Source: Bacillus sp. (in: firmicutes) (lineage in GTDB: Bacteria; Bacillota; Bacilli; Bacillales; Bacillaceae_J). Taken from it: a stretch of DNA of 64,000 nucleotides. Positions 8,263-19,392 of this stretch are shown here, piece after piece (positions within the stretch are counted from its first letter, which is position 1; every line of letters begins with the position of its first letter). The notes under the pieces are model-generated. The model saw only the letters and a program-made list of their open reading frames with translations. It made no database searches and was not told the origin of the DNA. The stretch is from positions 124,001 through 188,000 of the forward strand of contig DUSF01000033.1 of the NCBI GenBank assembly GCA_012842745.1. The letters run 5' to 3'. The position numbers and the translations under genes were made by a program.

Positions 8263-9897
8263 TTATTTTCCTTTCCCTTCAATATAAGTCCATTTAAAGC
8301 TGTATTGAGGGCCAAATGGATGTTCAAGCAAACTCTTCACATAATACTTTTGTAAAGCCGCTCGTCCACTTTGATAAAGTGGAGCCAATACGGCATCCTC
8401 TTTTAAAACAATCATTTCCGCATCCTGCAGGCTTTCAAACCGTACAGCCAAATCATCAAGATTGTTCATCGCATTGTTGATGATTTTGTCATATTCTCGA
8501 TTTGAATAATTCGTTTTGTTATTACCGCCATCTGTTACCCACAGGTCCATATAGGTAAGCGGATCATGATAATCAGGACCCCAGCCCCAAAGTTGGATAT
8601 CATAATCAATGGCATCATCTAGAGCAAGACGCTGCTTAAACGGCTGAATATTGATATTGATTGACAATCCCGGAAGATTTGATTCCAATTGATTTTTAAT
8701 ATATTCTGCTATCCTCTTTATTTCATCACGATCATTTATTAATAAATCCCAAGTAACCGTAGGAGAACCAGCCATTTGCCAATATTCTTTCGCTTCCTCT
8801 TTATTGTAGGAAACAATGTTTCCATATTTTGTGCGGAAATCTTCACCTGTTTTCGGGTGTTTCACAAATCCCGCTGGAAAAAAATAATCAGCTGGTAAAG
8901 AACCATTATTTAATAAATATAAAACAAAATCGTCTTTATTAATGGCGCGCTGCATCGCTTTTCGCTGCTCTATCGGAATGCGCTTTACATTAAACTTTAA
9001 GTACACCATTGACGGGACACTATACGTTTTAAAATCCGGGTGGTCTTTATACAACTCAACTAATTCTGCACTTAAGCTAGCACGGTCCGCTTGCCCTGTC
9101 TCAAAAAGATTTGTTTCTGTTGTTGAATCTTTAATAACTTTATAGTTGATTTGCGCTAAGTTTACCGTTTCTTTATCCCAATACTGTGGATTTTTCTTAA
9201 ATGTCCAGCCGCTAGTCGTCCAATTGGTCATATAGAAAGGACCATTATAAAGCATTTTATCGGCATAAAGAGCATAGTCCTCCCCAATGGCTGCAACGAA
9301 CTCCTCTTTTTGCGGAAAAAAGGTTGGAAACGCTGTTAAGCTAATAAAGTATGGCACAGGAATTTCAAGCGTAACTTCTAATGTTTTATCATCTAAAGCC
9401 TTCACGCCTAATCTTTCGACTTTTCCAAACAATGGGTTCCCTTCCGTTATAATCGCCTGAGCATTTTTGATAGGCTTCAGCAAATAGGCATAGGGGGAAA
9501 GTGTTTCCGGGTTTAATGCTTTTTTCCAAGCATAGATAAAGTCATTTGCTGTTACCGGGGAGCCATCACTCCAATTTGCATTTTCATTCAAAATAAAAGT
9601 AAGCACGCTACCATCATTATTTTTTATTACATCCTTTGCAACACCAGGCACTGGAGTATTTTCAGGGCCAAGCCGATACAACCCTTCAAAAACTTGATTC
9701 ATAGCTACAAACGAGGCGCTATCATCTGCCCTTGTCGTATCCATTGTCGGTAATTCAGCAGACTCAAGCAAGTTTAAAACTTGTTCGTTTTCTTTTGCTC
9801 CGTTGCTCTCTATCTCTCCATTACTAAAACCACAAGCAGCTAGGATAATACTAAATAGGAATGTCATGATAAAGAGTAAAGACAATTTAGCCTTCAT
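8263..9897 (-). CDS. oppA: Oligopeptide-binding lipoprotein OppA
   Basis: 544 residues, family SBP_bac_5. The signal peptide ends in the lipobox LAAC, so Cys22 should be lipidated and anchor the protein outside the membrane. It carries NWSDGSPVTANDFIYAWKK and a C-terminal WGWGPDYHDPLTY segment, both characteristic of OppA. It starts at ATG 9897 behind AGGAGG. It heads the oppABCDF operon and is divergent from the trpS T-box leader. Confidence 0.95.
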   Translation of the reverse strand: MKAKLSLLFIMTFLFSIILAACGFSNGEIESNGAKENEQVLNLLESAELPTMDTTRADDSASFVAMNQVFEGLYRLGPENTPVPGVAKDVIKNNDGSVLTFILNENANWSDGSPVTANDFIYAWKKALNPETLSPYAYLLKPIKNAQAIITEGNPLFGKVERLGVKALDDKTLEVTLEIPVPYFISLTAFPTFFPQKEEFVAAIGEDYALYADKMLYNGPFYMTNWTTSGWTFKKNPQYWDKETVNLAQINYKVIKDSTTETNLFETGQADRASLSAELVELYKDHPDFKTYSVPSMVYLKFNVKRIPIEQRKAMQRAINKDDFVLYLLNNGSLPADYFFPAGFVKHPKTGEDFRTKYGNIVSYNKEEAKEYWQMAGSPTVTWDLLINDRDEIKRIAEYIKNQLESNLPGLSININIQPFKQRLALDDAIDYDIQLWGWGPDYHDPLTYMDLWVTDGGNNKTNYSNREYDKIINNAMNNLDDLAVRFESLQDAEMIVLKEDAVLAPLYQSGRAALQKYYVKSLLEHPFGPQYSFKWTYIEGKGK

Positions 9898-9952
9898 TTT
9901 ATTAACCTCCTACTAGTAGTATTTTCCTTTTATATTTCATTTCATTCACAAC

Positions 9953-9981
9953 TTGATTTTTATAAAACTGTTTACTATAAT
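9953..9981 (+). promoter_or_regulatory. Sigma-A promoter of trpS
   Basis: TTGATT at 9953-9958 and TATAAT at 9976-9981 are 17 bp apart, placing the start of transcription near 9988, just before the T-box leader. Confidence 0.8.
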
Positions 9982-9987
9982 AAAAAT

Positions 9988-11240
<1,253 letters not shown>

Positions 11241-11245
11241 AAGCA

Positions 11246-11278
11246 GGAAGCAGGAGACGGTTCGGTTCTCCTGCTTCC
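11246..11278. terminator. Hairpin between convergent trpS and yjbA
   Basis: A perfect 12-bp GC-rich stem (GGAAGCAGGAGA with TCTCCTGCTTCC) follows trpS and touches the stop codon of yjbA. T-rich sequence follows only on the minus strand (CTTTTATTTT), so it suits yjbA best. Confidence 0.75.
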
Positions 11279-12024
11279 TAATTTACCTTTGTTCCTTGTT
11301 CTAATTCCCATAGCTTTTCAAAGAACGGTTGTCCTTTTACAAGGCGTTCACAAAGATGTTCATGACGCAGTGACCAACCATACTTTGTTTCCTCATATAA
11401 TTTATTCCAGATATCATCAAAATTTTTCTGTTGAATTTCTTTATACTCAGCAGGATTCCATTCCGTATACCAGTATCGGATTTCAGCCGGATTACCAGTG
11501 GAGTGCAATTGATCAAGTGCCATAAATAATAATTGCTTTAATTGTCGTTCTTTCCGGGTGAGCCCCTTCATTAGGAATGGGGCAGGCGAAAGAATATGAT
11601 ACTCTTTTGAGCTTGCCCTCTGCTCAAACTCGTATATAGTCGGTTCTAAATCTCTAACCATTTCATAAACAAGCTGTTCTTGTCTTGGAATTAATCTGCT
11701 TTTTCTAATCGGGATATGATACCCTAAAGTATCCGCTGCTAAAATTCCAACTCCATCTGTAACGACAAAACAATAATCAAGCTGAATCCGTTCGTGATTT
11801 TTGCGTACAAAACTTTTTTGATATACGTCCTCTAGAAGCGTTTGCGGCAATTCAGACAAATCATTTTCAATATAATTGAATAACAGAGATTCTACCTTTA
11901 TTAACGGTGTTTGGTCTAAAAGTTCTACGGTATCTTCCTTGCGCCATTCGTGAAAATAGCAAATATTATAACCATTCTCCTCCCCTTCAAACCAATTCAC
12001 CCAAACATCGTGCAAATACAACAT
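11278..12024 (-). CDS. yjbA: YjbA-family protein of unknown function (DUF3603)
   Basis: 248 residues that begin [20 protein letters not shown] and end with [16 protein letters not shown], closely following B. subtilis YjbA. The stretch [20 protein letters not shown] and the RYWYTEW motif are well conserved in the family. The protein has no signal peptide or membrane span and its function is unknown. The neighbour trpS is the same as in B. subtilis. Confidence 0.9.
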   Translation of the reverse strand: MLYLHDVWVNWFEGEENGYNICYFHEWRKEDTVELLDQTPLIKVESLLFNYIENDLSELPQTLLEDVYQKSFVRKNHERIQLDYCFVVTDGVGILAADTLGYHIPIRKSRLIPRQEQLVYEMVRDLEPTIYEFEQRASSKEYHILSPAPFLMKGLTRKERQLKQLLFMALDQLHSTGNPAEIRYWYTEWNPAEYKEIQQKNFDDIWNKLYEETKYGWSLRHEHLCERLVKGQPFFEKLWELEQGTKVN

Positions 12025-12107
12025 GTTTTACCCCTCACTTCACATCACTTTATTAAAAAATAGTATAGGCAGATACAGGGGAAAATATTCCAATCGGGGT
12101 AATTATT

Positions 12108-12317
12108 TCATTTCCTTTCAAATGGCAAATAGATACTTAAAGTAATAAAAAGAATACCAATTATAAAGAGATGGCACTCTATTTTTTTACTAATAAATTT
12201 AAAATAATCAAAATAGGACAAACCAATCGGGATGACATTCAAATAGGCAATAATTGATACTCCTCCTGCAACAGCCAGTCCAAATCCTATTAAAAAAATA
12301 AAGAGTCGAAAAATCAT
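12108..12317 (-). CDS. Small two-span membrane protein
   Basis: 69 residues: MIFRLFIFLIGFGLAVAGG, a short loop with AYLNVIPIGLSYFDYFKFI, then a second span ending ITLSIYLPFERK. It is conserved next to yjbA in related Bacillaceae as far as I recall, but no function is known to me. ATG at 12317 follows a GGGGG-rich site on the minus strand. Confidence 0.65.
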   Translation of the reverse strand: MIFRLFIFLIGFGLAVAGGVSIIAYLNVIPIGLSYFDYFKFISKKIECHLFIIGILFITLSIYLPFERK

Positions 12318-12550
12318 AGCCTATTTAATCCCCCTTTTGCTTGTCCCTTTTTTATCATTTGTATGAAGAAAGAAAAAAAATATGTGGGTGAAAACTAGAA
12401 GAAATGTAACTTATTTTATGATAATATTGTAAATAGGTGTCGAATCTAGTATGCTATAAGTCTATACATCTTTTTTAATAAAACTCTTTACTAATTAATA
12501 AAATGAGAGTAAATTAGTTGTTGTGTATTTAAGGAGAGGTGAAGATCAAG

Positions 12551-13600
12551 ATGTCTTCAACGCGCATAGAGCGTAGAAAAAATATAGTGCAACAAAAACG
12601 AGCAGCAAAAAGGCGAAGAAAAAAAAGCCCTTTTAAAATCGGACTAATCGTTTTAACTTTTTTAATTGCCTTAATTGGCTATGGGGTTTTCCAATATTAT
12701 AGTGGCTACATTTCCGCTTCCGGTGACAATGATTTGTCTTCTACTAACGGGAAAGGCGAAGAAGAAAATTCTTTCAATGGTGTAGAAGATTTAGATAAAA
12801 TCAATGTTTTAATTCTAGGTATAGACTCAGGTCCTGAAGACAACGGTCGTACAGATACGCTTATGATTGCACAATACGATCCCGAAACCGGAACCGCAAA
12901 ACTTGCTTCAATCATGAGGGATTCCTATGTTTCGATCCCAGGGTATAAAGATAATAAAATAAATTCTGCTTTTAGCCTCGGCGGACCAGAGCTAGTGCGG
13001 AAAACTGTAAAAGAAAACTTTGGCATTGATGTCCAATACTATGCATCGGTGAACTTTGATGGCTTTACTCAAGTTGTTGATGTATTGTCGCCTGATGGTG
13101 TAAATATTGATGTTGAAAAGAAAATGAAATATACGGATAGAGCTGGTGGATTATATATTAACTTCCAACCTGGTTTACAAAAATTAAACGGGAAAGAATT
13201 ACTAGAATATGCCCGCTTCCGCCATGATGCTGAAAGCGACTTCGGAAGAGTGCGCAGACAGCAGCAAGTAATTGCTGCCATTAAAGATGAGCTCATTAGC
13301 ATCAATGGAATCGCAAAGCTACCGAAAATGTTGGGGACTGCCCAGCCTTATATTGATACAAATTTAGGTTCAAAAACGCTTCTTGCTTTAGGAACAAACT
13401 TTTTAATGAATAAAAAAGACATCGAAACCATTCGCATTCCTATCGATGGGGCATTCGAAAACAAACGATACAGCCATGCAGGTGCAGTTTTGGAAATTGA
13501 CCGGAAAAAAAATAAACAAGCTTTACAGGATTTCTTCTCGTCAACACAGGTTGTTTCTGAAGAAGTAAGCATGAATGAAATTGCAGCGGATGTCCAGTAA
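12551..13600 (+). CDS. LytR-CpsA-Psr (LCP) family cell-wall glycopolymer ligase
   Basis: About 349 residues with a short basic cytosolic N-terminus, one membrane span near residues 30-50, and an extracellular LCP domain. Conserved LCP residues are visible in ILGIDSGPEDNGRTDTLMI, SIMRDSYVSIPGYKDNKINSA and LLEYARFRHDAESDFGRVRRQQ. LCP enzymes such as TagT, TagU and TagV transfer teichoic acid or other glycopolymers from lipid carrier to peptidoglycan. ATG at 12551 is chosen because AGGAGAGG lies upstream; the GTG at 12539 overlaps that site. A possible promoter is TTGTAA at 12427-12432 with TATGCT 17 bp later. Confidence 0.88.
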   Translation: MSSTRIERRKNIVQQKRAAKRRRKKSPFKIGLIVLTFLIALIGYGVFQYYSGYISASGDNDLSSTNGKGEEENSFNGVEDLDKINVLILGIDSGPEDNGRTDTLMIAQYDPETGTAKLASIMRDSYVSIPGYKDNKINSAFSLGGPELVRKTVKENFGIDVQYYASVNFDGFTQVVDVLSPDGVNIDVEKKMKYTDRAGGLYINFQPGLQKLNGKELLEYARFRHDAESDFGRVRRQQQVIAAIKDELISINGIAKLPKMLGTAQPYIDTNLGSKTLLALGTNFLMNKKDIETIRIPIDGAFENKRYSHAGAVLEIDRKKNKQALQDFFSSTQVVSEEVSMNEIAADVQ

Positions 13601-13636
13601 AAAAGAGGCTTGACCCCATGGGTCAGCCTCTTTTTT
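13601..13636. terminator. Bidirectional terminator between the LCP gene and fabF
   Basis: A long stem (GAGGCTTGACCC with GGGTCAGCCTC, one bulge) has A residues before and T residues after, so it works for both convergent genes. The fabF stop codon lies at its edge. Confidence 0.88.
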
Positions 13637-14876
13637 ATTGCTCATATTTTTTAAAGATTAAAGAGACATTATGTCCGCCAAATCCTAATGAATTACTTAA
13701 AACTGCATTTACAGCTTGTTTTCTAGCTTGATTAGGGACATAGTCTAAATCACATTCTGGGTCTGGCGTTTCTAAATTCATCGTCGGCGGAATAATTCCA
13801 TCTGTAATAGCTTTTACAGAAAAAATAGCTTCAACCGCGCCAGCCGCACCTAAAAGATGGCCTGTCACAGATTTTGTCGAGCTTACAGCCATTTTATAAG
13901 CATGCTCACCAAAAACTTCCTTCACAGCCATTGTTTCATATTTATCATTATAATCTGTACTTGTACCGTGAGCGTTCATATAGTCGATTTCTTCCGCTTT
14001 CAGTCCAGCATCTTGAAGAGCCATCTTCATCGCCCTTGCGCCGCCTTCACCGCCTGGTGCTGGAGCTGTAATGTGATAGGCATCACCAGTCGCACCATAA
14101 CCAACGATTTCAGCATAAATTTTTGCACCACGTGCTAATGCAGATTCTAATGATTCTAACACTAAAATTCCTGCACCTTCGCCCATAACAAACCCATCGC
14201 GATTTAAATCAAATGGGCGGCTTGCTTTACTAGGATCTGGATTCGTAGATAATGCCTTTGCCATACAAAAACCAGCAAAAGACATATTTGTAATTGGAGC
14301 CTCTGTTCCACCAGTAATCATGTAATCTGCATCGCCACGCTGGATGACCTTAAAAGCATCACCAATCGAGTTTGCTCCAGAAGCACACGCCGTTGTCGTA
14401 CATGCATTAATTCCTTTTGCACCTAGCGCAATTGATACTTGTCCTGCAGCCATATCAGCAATCATCATTGGTACATAAAATGGACTTACACGGCGATAGC
14501 CTTTTTCAAGGAAATTCTTGTGTTGCTCTTCATGTGTCTCCATCCCGCCGATACCGGAACCAATCCAAACGCCAACTCTTGTGGCAATTTCATCGGTAAT
14601 TTCCAAGTTTGCATCCTTGACAGCCATTATTGCTGCCGCAAGTGCATACTGTGTAAAACGGTCCATTCTTCTTGCTTCTTTTTTATCGATAAAATCCTCG
14701 GGTTTAAAATCTTTTATTTCACCTGCTACTTTTGCAGGGAATACTTCTTTATCTACTCTTGTTACCTCACAAACCCCTGAGATACCATTAACCACATTAC
14801 TCCAAGTCGTATCTACATCAAGGCCACAAGGCGTAACTGCACCAAGACCTGTTATTACAACTCGTCTTTTTTCCAT
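13635..14876 (-). CDS. fabF: 3-oxoacyl-ACP synthase II (FabF)
   Basis: 413 residues of the thiolase fold. The catalytic triad is visible as Cys in [12 protein letters not shown] (near 163), His in [15 protein letters not shown] (near 303) and His in [16 protein letters not shown] (near 340). It elongates acyl-ACP by condensation with malonyl-ACP in type II fatty acid synthesis. It lies 75 bp downstream of fabH, in the B. subtilis fabHA-fabF order, and is likely co-transcribed under FapR control. Confidence 0.97.
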   Translation of the reverse strand: MEKRRVVITGLGAVTPCGLDVDTTWSNVVNGISGVCEVTRVDKEVFPAKVAGEIKDFKPEDFIDKKEARRMDRFTQYALAAAIMAVKDANLEITDEIATRVGVWIGSGIGGMETHEEQHKNFLEKGYRRVSPFYVPMMIADMAAGQVSIALGAKGINACTTTACASGANSIGDAFKVIQRGDADYMITGGTEAPITNMSFAGFCMAKALSTNPDPSKASRPFDLNRDGFVMGEGAGILVLESLESALARGAKIYAEIVGYGATGDAYHITAPAPGGEGGARAMKMALQDAGLKAEEIDYMNAHGTSTDYNDKYETMAVKEVFGEHAYKMAVSSTKSVTGHLLGAAGAVEAIFSVKAITDGIIPPTMNLETPDPECDLDYVPNQARKQAVNAVLSNSLGFGGHNVSLIFKKYEQ

Positions 14877-14951
14877 AAAAACATGACACCTTTCATTTTT
14901 TTATTTACAATCTAAACATACTTCTATAGTGAACTACATAATTCCTGCTTC

Positions 14952-15893
14952 TTATTTACCCCATTTTAACGCGATTGCTCCCCAAGTCAAGCCGCCGCCA
15001 AAACCAACCATAACAATTATATCATCATCTTTGATTTTTCCGTTATGCAATTCTTCAACAAGTGCAATCGGGATTGAGGACGAGGAAGTATTGCCGTATT
15101 TATCTACTATTTTTGACATTTTTTCCTCTGGAAGTTCTAACCGTTGTCTTGATGCCTCCATGATGCGAATGTTTGCTTGATGTGGTACAAGAAAGTCAAC
15201 ATCCTCCTTTGTTAGCCCTGCTTTTTCAATGACATTAACAGCTGATTCTCCCATTTGTCGAACTGCAAATTTAAATACCTCTCTGCCGTTCATCATGATG
15301 TATTCATCTTGGTAAAGATGCTTTCCACCAACACCATCCGCGCCTAATTCGAATGATAAGATTCCTCTGCCTTCGGAAACAGGCGCCATTATAGCCGCCG
15401 CAGCGCCATCACCGAATAAAACTGCCGTATTGCGGTCAGACCAATCAGTAATTTTTGAAAGCTTTTCAGCGCCAACAACAAGCACGTTCTTGTATGTACC
15501 AGTTCGAATAAATTGTTGCGCTGTAACCATTGCGTACATAAAACCTGCACAAGCAGCACCGATATCCATCGCAGCCGCATTTTTCGCCCCTATTTTTTCT
15601 TGAACTAAACAGGATACTGACGGAAACGGAGAATCTGGTGTTACCGTTGCCACGATGATTAAATCAATATCCAAAGCCGTAATCCCAGCATCAGCAATAG
15701 CTTTCTCAGCTGCGAAAACTGCCATTTGAGAAGTGTTAATGTCATCATCGGCAATTCGTCTTTCTTTTATCCCTGTTCTCGTTTGAATCCATTCATCAGA
15801 TGTATCTAAAATCTTTTCTAAATCAGCATTTGTCACTACTTTTTCAGGAAGATATCGGCCAATCCCTATTATTCCAGCGTTCACGCGAAGCAT
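14952..15893 (-). CDS. fabH: 3-oxoacyl-ACP synthase III (FabH)
   Basis: 313 residues. It catalyses the first condensation of acyl-CoA primers (often branched-chain in Bacillus) with malonyl-ACP. The Cys-His-Asn triad is in [13 protein letters not shown] (Cys near 112), [12 protein letters not shown] and [13 protein letters not shown]. The gene begins at ATG 15893 behind AAGGAGATG. A FapR-like operator overlaps its promoter. Confidence 0.97.
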   Translation of the reverse strand: MLRVNAGIIGIGRYLPEKVVTNADLEKILDTSDEWIQTRTGIKERRIADDDINTSQMAVFAAEKAIADAGITALDIDLIIVATVTPDSPFPSVSCLVQEKIGAKNAAAMDIGAACAGFMYAMVTAQQFIRTGTYKNVLVVGAEKLSKITDWSDRNTAVLFGDGAAAAIMAPVSEGRGILSFELGADGVGGKHLYQDEYIMMNGREVFKFAVRQMGESAVNVIEKAGLTKEDVDFLVPHQANIRIMEASRQRLELPEEKMSKIVDKYGNTSSSSIPIALVEELHNGKIKDDDIIVMVGFGGGLTWGAIALKWGK

Positions 15894-15928
15894 CTCCTTT
15901 GTATAAAATCACCTATTATCACCAAATA

Positions 15929-15945
15929 TTATGACTTGGTACTAA
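15929..15945 (-). promoter_or_regulatory. FapR operator upstream of fabH-fabF
   Basis: The minus strand reads TTAGTACCAAGTCATAA, close to the Bacillus FapR box (TTAGTACC followed by an imperfect inverted half). It overlaps the spacer and -10 region of a promoter with CATAAT or TAATAT as -10 and TTTACT as -35. Malonyl-CoA should relieve repression. Confidence 0.75.
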
Positions 15946-15976
15946 TATAGTAAAACATTTCATTTTATTTGTCTAT

Positions 15977-16007
15977 TAAAAGAGGCCGACTTTTTATGTC
16001 AACCTCC
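15977..16007 (-). terminator. Terminator after comZ
   Basis: On the minus strand GAGGTTGAC pairs with GTCGGCCTC (two G-U pairs) around a 7-nt loop, followed by TTTT. Confidence 0.6.
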
Positions 16008-16013
16008 ACATGC

Positions 16014-16202
16014 TTACTTATTTTGATTGGCCTCAGAAGCACCGAGCGCATAAGCATCATTCATAACCTTTAAAAGCACATCAAGCATCGGTTGCATCAT
16101 ATCGATGTTTACTTCCATGCCTTTTTCCTTTAGCATCATTTGCGCTTCAGGCATATACTTCATCGCAATTTGGATAAATTTAAAATTTCTTTCTTGTTCC
16201 AT
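16014..16202 (-). CDS. comZ: ComZ, late competence modulator
   Basis: 62 residues, starting MEQERNFKFIQIAMKYMPEAQ and rich in helix-forming and Met residues, matching ComZ. In B. subtilis ComZ lowers comG expression, and med and comZ form one transcript. Here the start codon lies 13 bp after the med stop, and AGAGGTGC precedes ATG at 16202. Confidence 0.9.
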   Translation of the reverse strand: MEQERNFKFIQIAMKYMPEAQMMLKEKGMEVNIDMMQPMLDVLLKVMNDAYALGASEANQNK

Positions 16203-16215
16203 CGTTAAGCACCTC

Positions 16216-17181
16216 TTACTCTTTTCTTAATTCTTTACTTGGTAATTCACCAGTTAACTTATACAATTCAACGGCTTTATTTATATCATTTTTAAAGTCG
16301 TTAGGTATTTCGGAACTAAATTCCCCCAACGAAATAACGCCTTCTTGGAAATCATACGATTTAATTCCATGCTTAAATTTACCTGAGACGTATTCGGTTG
16401 CTACTAATTCATAAACTTTTTCAACTTGTTGAATTGTGCTTGTAAGTACAGTAGAATCCCCTAAATCCGATTGATCGGAAACATAGCCAATCGCATAATG
16501 ACCATCTTCTTTAATTGCTTCAATGACTGGAAGATTGAACAGGTCGCCTGCTGGATAAAAGACATCTACCCCAGCCTCTTCCATTTCTTTGTATGCTTTT
16601 AGCGCTACTTCTTTATTGCTCCAGCTTTTTGTGTTATAAACGGAAACATCAACGGTATGATCCTGATATTTTGCCCCATCAACAAAGCCTTTTATTTCTG
16701 GCAGCCAATTAAAGGCCGCAATCACACCAATATGTTTCGTTTTACTCATTTTCGCTGCAATCATCCCGCTAAAAAATCCAACCGCCTGCGATTCAAATTT
16801 AATGCTTGTCACATTCTCAGCAGTAAAACTCCCATTAAAATATACAAAATCAATGGAGGGATAATTGTTATGTAAATCTTCAAAAAAAGGGCCAAACTCA
16901 CTGCCATGTCCAAATACAAGACTGACTCCTTCCTCTTCAAATTCATCCAGAGCAGCTTTAACATCACTTTTCGTATTCATTCCCTCTTTATAGTATACGT
17001 CTACTTTTAATGCTGATTGGATTTTCAAGAGTCCGTTGTAGCCTTTACTACCCCATACTGGGTCATTAATCGTTTCAGGTAAAAGTAAGCCAACCTTTGT
17101 ATTTGTATGTTTACTAACGGGTTGTCCACAAGCAGCCAACAAAAATATTGCCGTTAAAAGTAACAAAAGAAGCTTTTTCAA
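16216..17181 (-). CDS. med: Med, BMP-family lipoprotein and positive regulator of competence
   Basis: 321 residues with a lipobox LLAAC, so Cys18 is probably lipidated, and a periplasmic-binding fold of the basic membrane protein (Bmp/PnrA-like) family. Recognisable stretches are NDPVWGSKGYNGL, VFGHGSEFGPFFE, VGFFSGMIAAKMSKTKHIG and AGVDVFYPAGD. Med raises ComK levels in B. subtilis by a poorly understood route; the fold would allow nucleoside-like ligand binding. GGGAGGGG precedes ATG at 17181, and TATAAT lies just upstream on the minus strand. Confidence 0.9.
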   Translation of the reverse strand: MKKLLLLLLTAIFLLAACGQPVSKHTNTKVGLLLPETINDPVWGSKGYNGLLKIQSALKVDVYYKEGMNTKSDVKAALDEFEEEGVSLVFGHGSEFGPFFEDLHNNYPSIDFVYFNGSFTAENVTSIKFESQAVGFFSGMIAAKMSKTKHIGVIAAFNWLPEIKGFVDGAKYQDHTVDVSVYNTKSWSNKEVALKAYKEMEEAGVDVFYPAGDLFNLPVIEAIKEDGHYAIGYVSDQSDLGDSTVLTSTIQQVEKVYELVATEYVSGKFKHGIKSYDFQEGVISLGEFSSEIPNDFKNDINKAVELYKLTGELPSKELRKE

Positions 17182-17290
17182 AACAAGCCCCTCCCTATTA
17201 TAACCTTCTCTCTATTTGTCTAACATTTCTATTTTACTATTCGAATGTGAAGTTGTAAAAGGTTATCAACAATTTGATTAGTTTTTCTCT

Positions 17291-18160
17291 TTAAATCAGT
17301 CCAAAATCTCTTAACCTTTCAATATACTTATAATGTTCTTCTTGTGCCTTAATTCCATCAGCAATGGGGGTTTTTATAAATTTACTAAAAATGTGCGGAT
17401 GATTAGGAATTTCTATTTTAGTTTCATTCTCCTTTGGTGGATTTTTGGGATGTTTTTGTAAAAAATTAAAGCCCTCATGCCATTGATTTTTTTTATTGCT
17501 GCTTATGATGATTGTTTTATTTTTCAGCTGGCTATGTGGAATATAAACTAGTATTTCCGCTAAATCATTGATGAAAATCGCATCTTCTTGGATCGGATCT
17601 AATGATGGTAAAGTAACCCCTTGAATCAGTTGTTGGAACGTCATCGAAGTGGGCTGCCATGGACCATAAATTGTTGGGAGTTGTAAAATAACAAAGGTAA
17701 ATATTGGATTTTCTTGACTGTATTTTTCGATTTCAATTTCTTCTGCAGCTTTCAGCATACCGGTTAAATTACGAGGATTTTTTTTGAATACTTCATAAGA
17801 TGAAAGATAAATAAATTGGCAGTTACCTTCTTTGCAATAGTCCATTACTTGCAGCAATATAATTTTTCTTGTTAACATTTTATCATTAATATTATCCTCA
17901 TTCACTTCTTGATCATCTAAGCAAAAATAGAGACAATCACATTTTTCCGCTACATCTTTGAAAACAACTTCCTCTACTTGTTCATTACGATATACAAAAT
18001 GACTGTTTCTAGCAATCTGGGCCAACTTTTGTTCTTGAACTTTTGCATTTCGCCCCTCTATATAGTCAATACCAATCACTTCATACTCTTCCTCTAAAAG
18101 ACATTCACATAGAGCAAAACCGATAAATCCCAATGCACCAAGCACTATGGCCTTTTTCAT
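17291..18160 (-). CDS. NAD-dependent epimerase/dehydratase-like protein (YjaV position)
   Basis: About 289 residues with an N-terminal Rossmann motif VLGALGFIGFALCE (GxxGFIG) and weaker similarity to extended short-chain dehydrogenases, including YLSSYEVFKK at the place of the usual catalytic Ser-Tyr-Lys region. A canonical YxxxK is not clear, as the Tyr in SSYEVFKK is followed by too short a spacing, so activity is uncertain. The start is ATG at 18160 behind GGGGG; the upstream frame to 18208 lacks a ribosome site. It sits upstream of med as B. subtilis yjaV does. Confidence 0.7.
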   Translation of the reverse strand: MKKAIVLGALGFIGFALCECLLEEEYEVIGIDYIEGRNAKVQEQKLAQIARNSHFVYRNEQVEEVVFKDVAEKCDCLYFCLDDQEVNEDNINDKMLTRKIILLQVMDYCKEGNCQFIYLSSYEVFKKNPRNLTGMLKAAEEIEIEKYSQENPIFTFVILQLPTIYGPWQPTSMTFQQLIQGVTLPSLDPIQEDAIFINDLAEILVYIPHSQLKNKTIIISSNKKNQWHEGFNFLQKHPKNPPKENETKIEIPNHPHIFSKFIKTPIADGIKAQEEHYKYIERLRDFGLI

Positions 18161-18266
18161 TAGAAGTCCCCCAATAATTCTTTTTTCAAACATTATTATG
18201 CATAACAAAAATATTTAGAATAAGAAAAATAAGGCCAGATATTGCCTTATTTCCAATAATTCTATT

Positions 18267-19010
18267 TTATAATAGTTGTTCATGCTTTTTTAGAAAAGCA
18301 ATAACATTATCTGTAATATGAAATCTTTTCTCAAATAAGTGCAAAGAAAGTTCGATTGGGGCACCTTGTTGCTTTCGAATTTTCTCATATAAACGACTAT
18401 GCTCAAAAGCTGGGTATAGCACTCTATTTGTACAATGCCAAATTTTCACAGGTACTTTCGATATAAACTTGGATACATCAAAATTTTCAATCACTTCTTT
18501 TTCAATTTGTATTTCTTCAATTTTATATGAAACAGCTATTTCATTAATGATTCGTTTGAAAAATAATTTATTATTTTTTTCCGTTTTAATAAAACCTTTT
18601 AAATCAATGCAAGGGCTTAGCATTGCAACAGATCTTAATGAAGGTCCCATCTCCTCCATCAATTGGAGCACAGCAAGCGTACCCATACCTTCAGCAATAA
18701 CATGGATTTTGTCGTTCACGATTTCTTTACGTATTACCATATTATACAACTGTTTTAGTAGATTAACGGCACTAGGACTTCCCCAATGTCTGCCAAATAA
18801 ATTAGAATAAAAAACGGTATAGCCTTCATCTCTGAATCTCTCAATCATTTGAAACCGATCACGATTTTGAATCCAAACACTTGTAGTCTCATCAACAAAA
18901 TGGTTTTGGTCACCGACAAGTAAAATTGCAAAACCATTTGGGCGTTCAGGAAGGTGGATTATGTTCCATTGGTCGTCAATTTTGAAAAAGCGCTGATTGA
19001 GCTTCATCAT
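18267..19010 (-). CDS. Alpha/beta-hydrolase-like protein, probably lacking the catalytic serine (YjaU position)
   Basis: About 247 residues with an alpha/beta hydrolase look: GFAILLVGDQNHF at the oxyanion strand, YTVFYSNLFGRHWG, HVIAEGMGTLAVLQL at the nucleophile elbow, and a late RFHIT that could hold the histidine. The elbow reads A-E-G-M-G, where active enzymes have G-x-S-x-G, so Gly replaces the nucleophile Ser. It may be a non-catalytic scaffold. Two consecutive ATGs at 19010 and 19007 follow GAGGAAC; the longer frame to 19037 has no ribosome site. Position matches B. subtilis yjaU. Confidence 0.65.
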   Translation of the reverse strand: MMKLNQRFFKIDDQWNIIHLPERPNGFAILLVGDQNHFVDETTSVWIQNRDRFQMIERFRDEGYTVFYSNLFGRHWGSPSAVNLLKQLYNMVIRKEIVNDKIHVIAEGMGTLAVLQLMEEMGPSLRSVAMLSPCIDLKGFIKTEKNNKLFFKRIINEIAVSYKIEEIQIEKEVIENFDVSKFISKVPVKIWHCTNRVLYPAFEHSRLYEKIRKQQGAPIELSLHLFEKRFHITDNVIAFLKKHEQLL

Positions 19011-19150
19011 GTTCCTCGCCTCTTTACTCTTGTACATACAATTCTAATGTATGTCATATTTTTAAAAAAGCAAAGGTTTTTACCTATTTTTTTTATCGAA
19101 AATATGATAATATGGTTTTACAATGTGCTTATAAACGAGGTGAGAAGATA

Positions 19151-19339
19151 ATGCGTATTTTTTGGACTATTTTTTGGACTTTTGCATTAAGCCAAATGCT
19201 TGTATATGTTGTTAGCAGTATGACAGGTAGTACATACGATTTCATGCAAGGGGTTTTTCTTTGTGTTGTATTTTCAATTATCGTTATTTTTCTTGGTGAA
19301 GCTGGCGTACCGAACGAACCACATGAATCACACCACTAA
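19151..19339 (+). CDS. yjzD: YjzD-like small membrane protein (DUF2929)
   Basis: 62 residues: two hydrophobic spans (FWTIFWTFALSQMLVYVV and FLCVVFSIIVIFLG) and a His-rich tail PHESHH. It fits the DUF2929 family and the yjzD position between yjzC and the yjaU/yjaV pair. GAGGTGAG precedes ATG at 19151. Function unknown. Confidence 0.8.
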   Translation: MRIFWTIFWTFALSQMLVYVVSSMTGSTYDFMQGVFLCVVFSIIVIFLGEAGVPNEPHESHH

Positions 19340-19360
19340 GATTGATAAGCAAAGAAACAA

Positions 19361-19392
19361 AGAGGCGAATCGAACGATTCGACCTCTTTTTT
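19361..19392. terminator. Bidirectional terminator between yjzD and clpB
   Basis: AGAGG-CGAATCG pairs with CGATTCG-ACCTCT, followed by six T residues on the plus strand; on the minus strand T residues follow after the hairpin as well. The clpB stop adjoins it. Confidence 0.75.
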
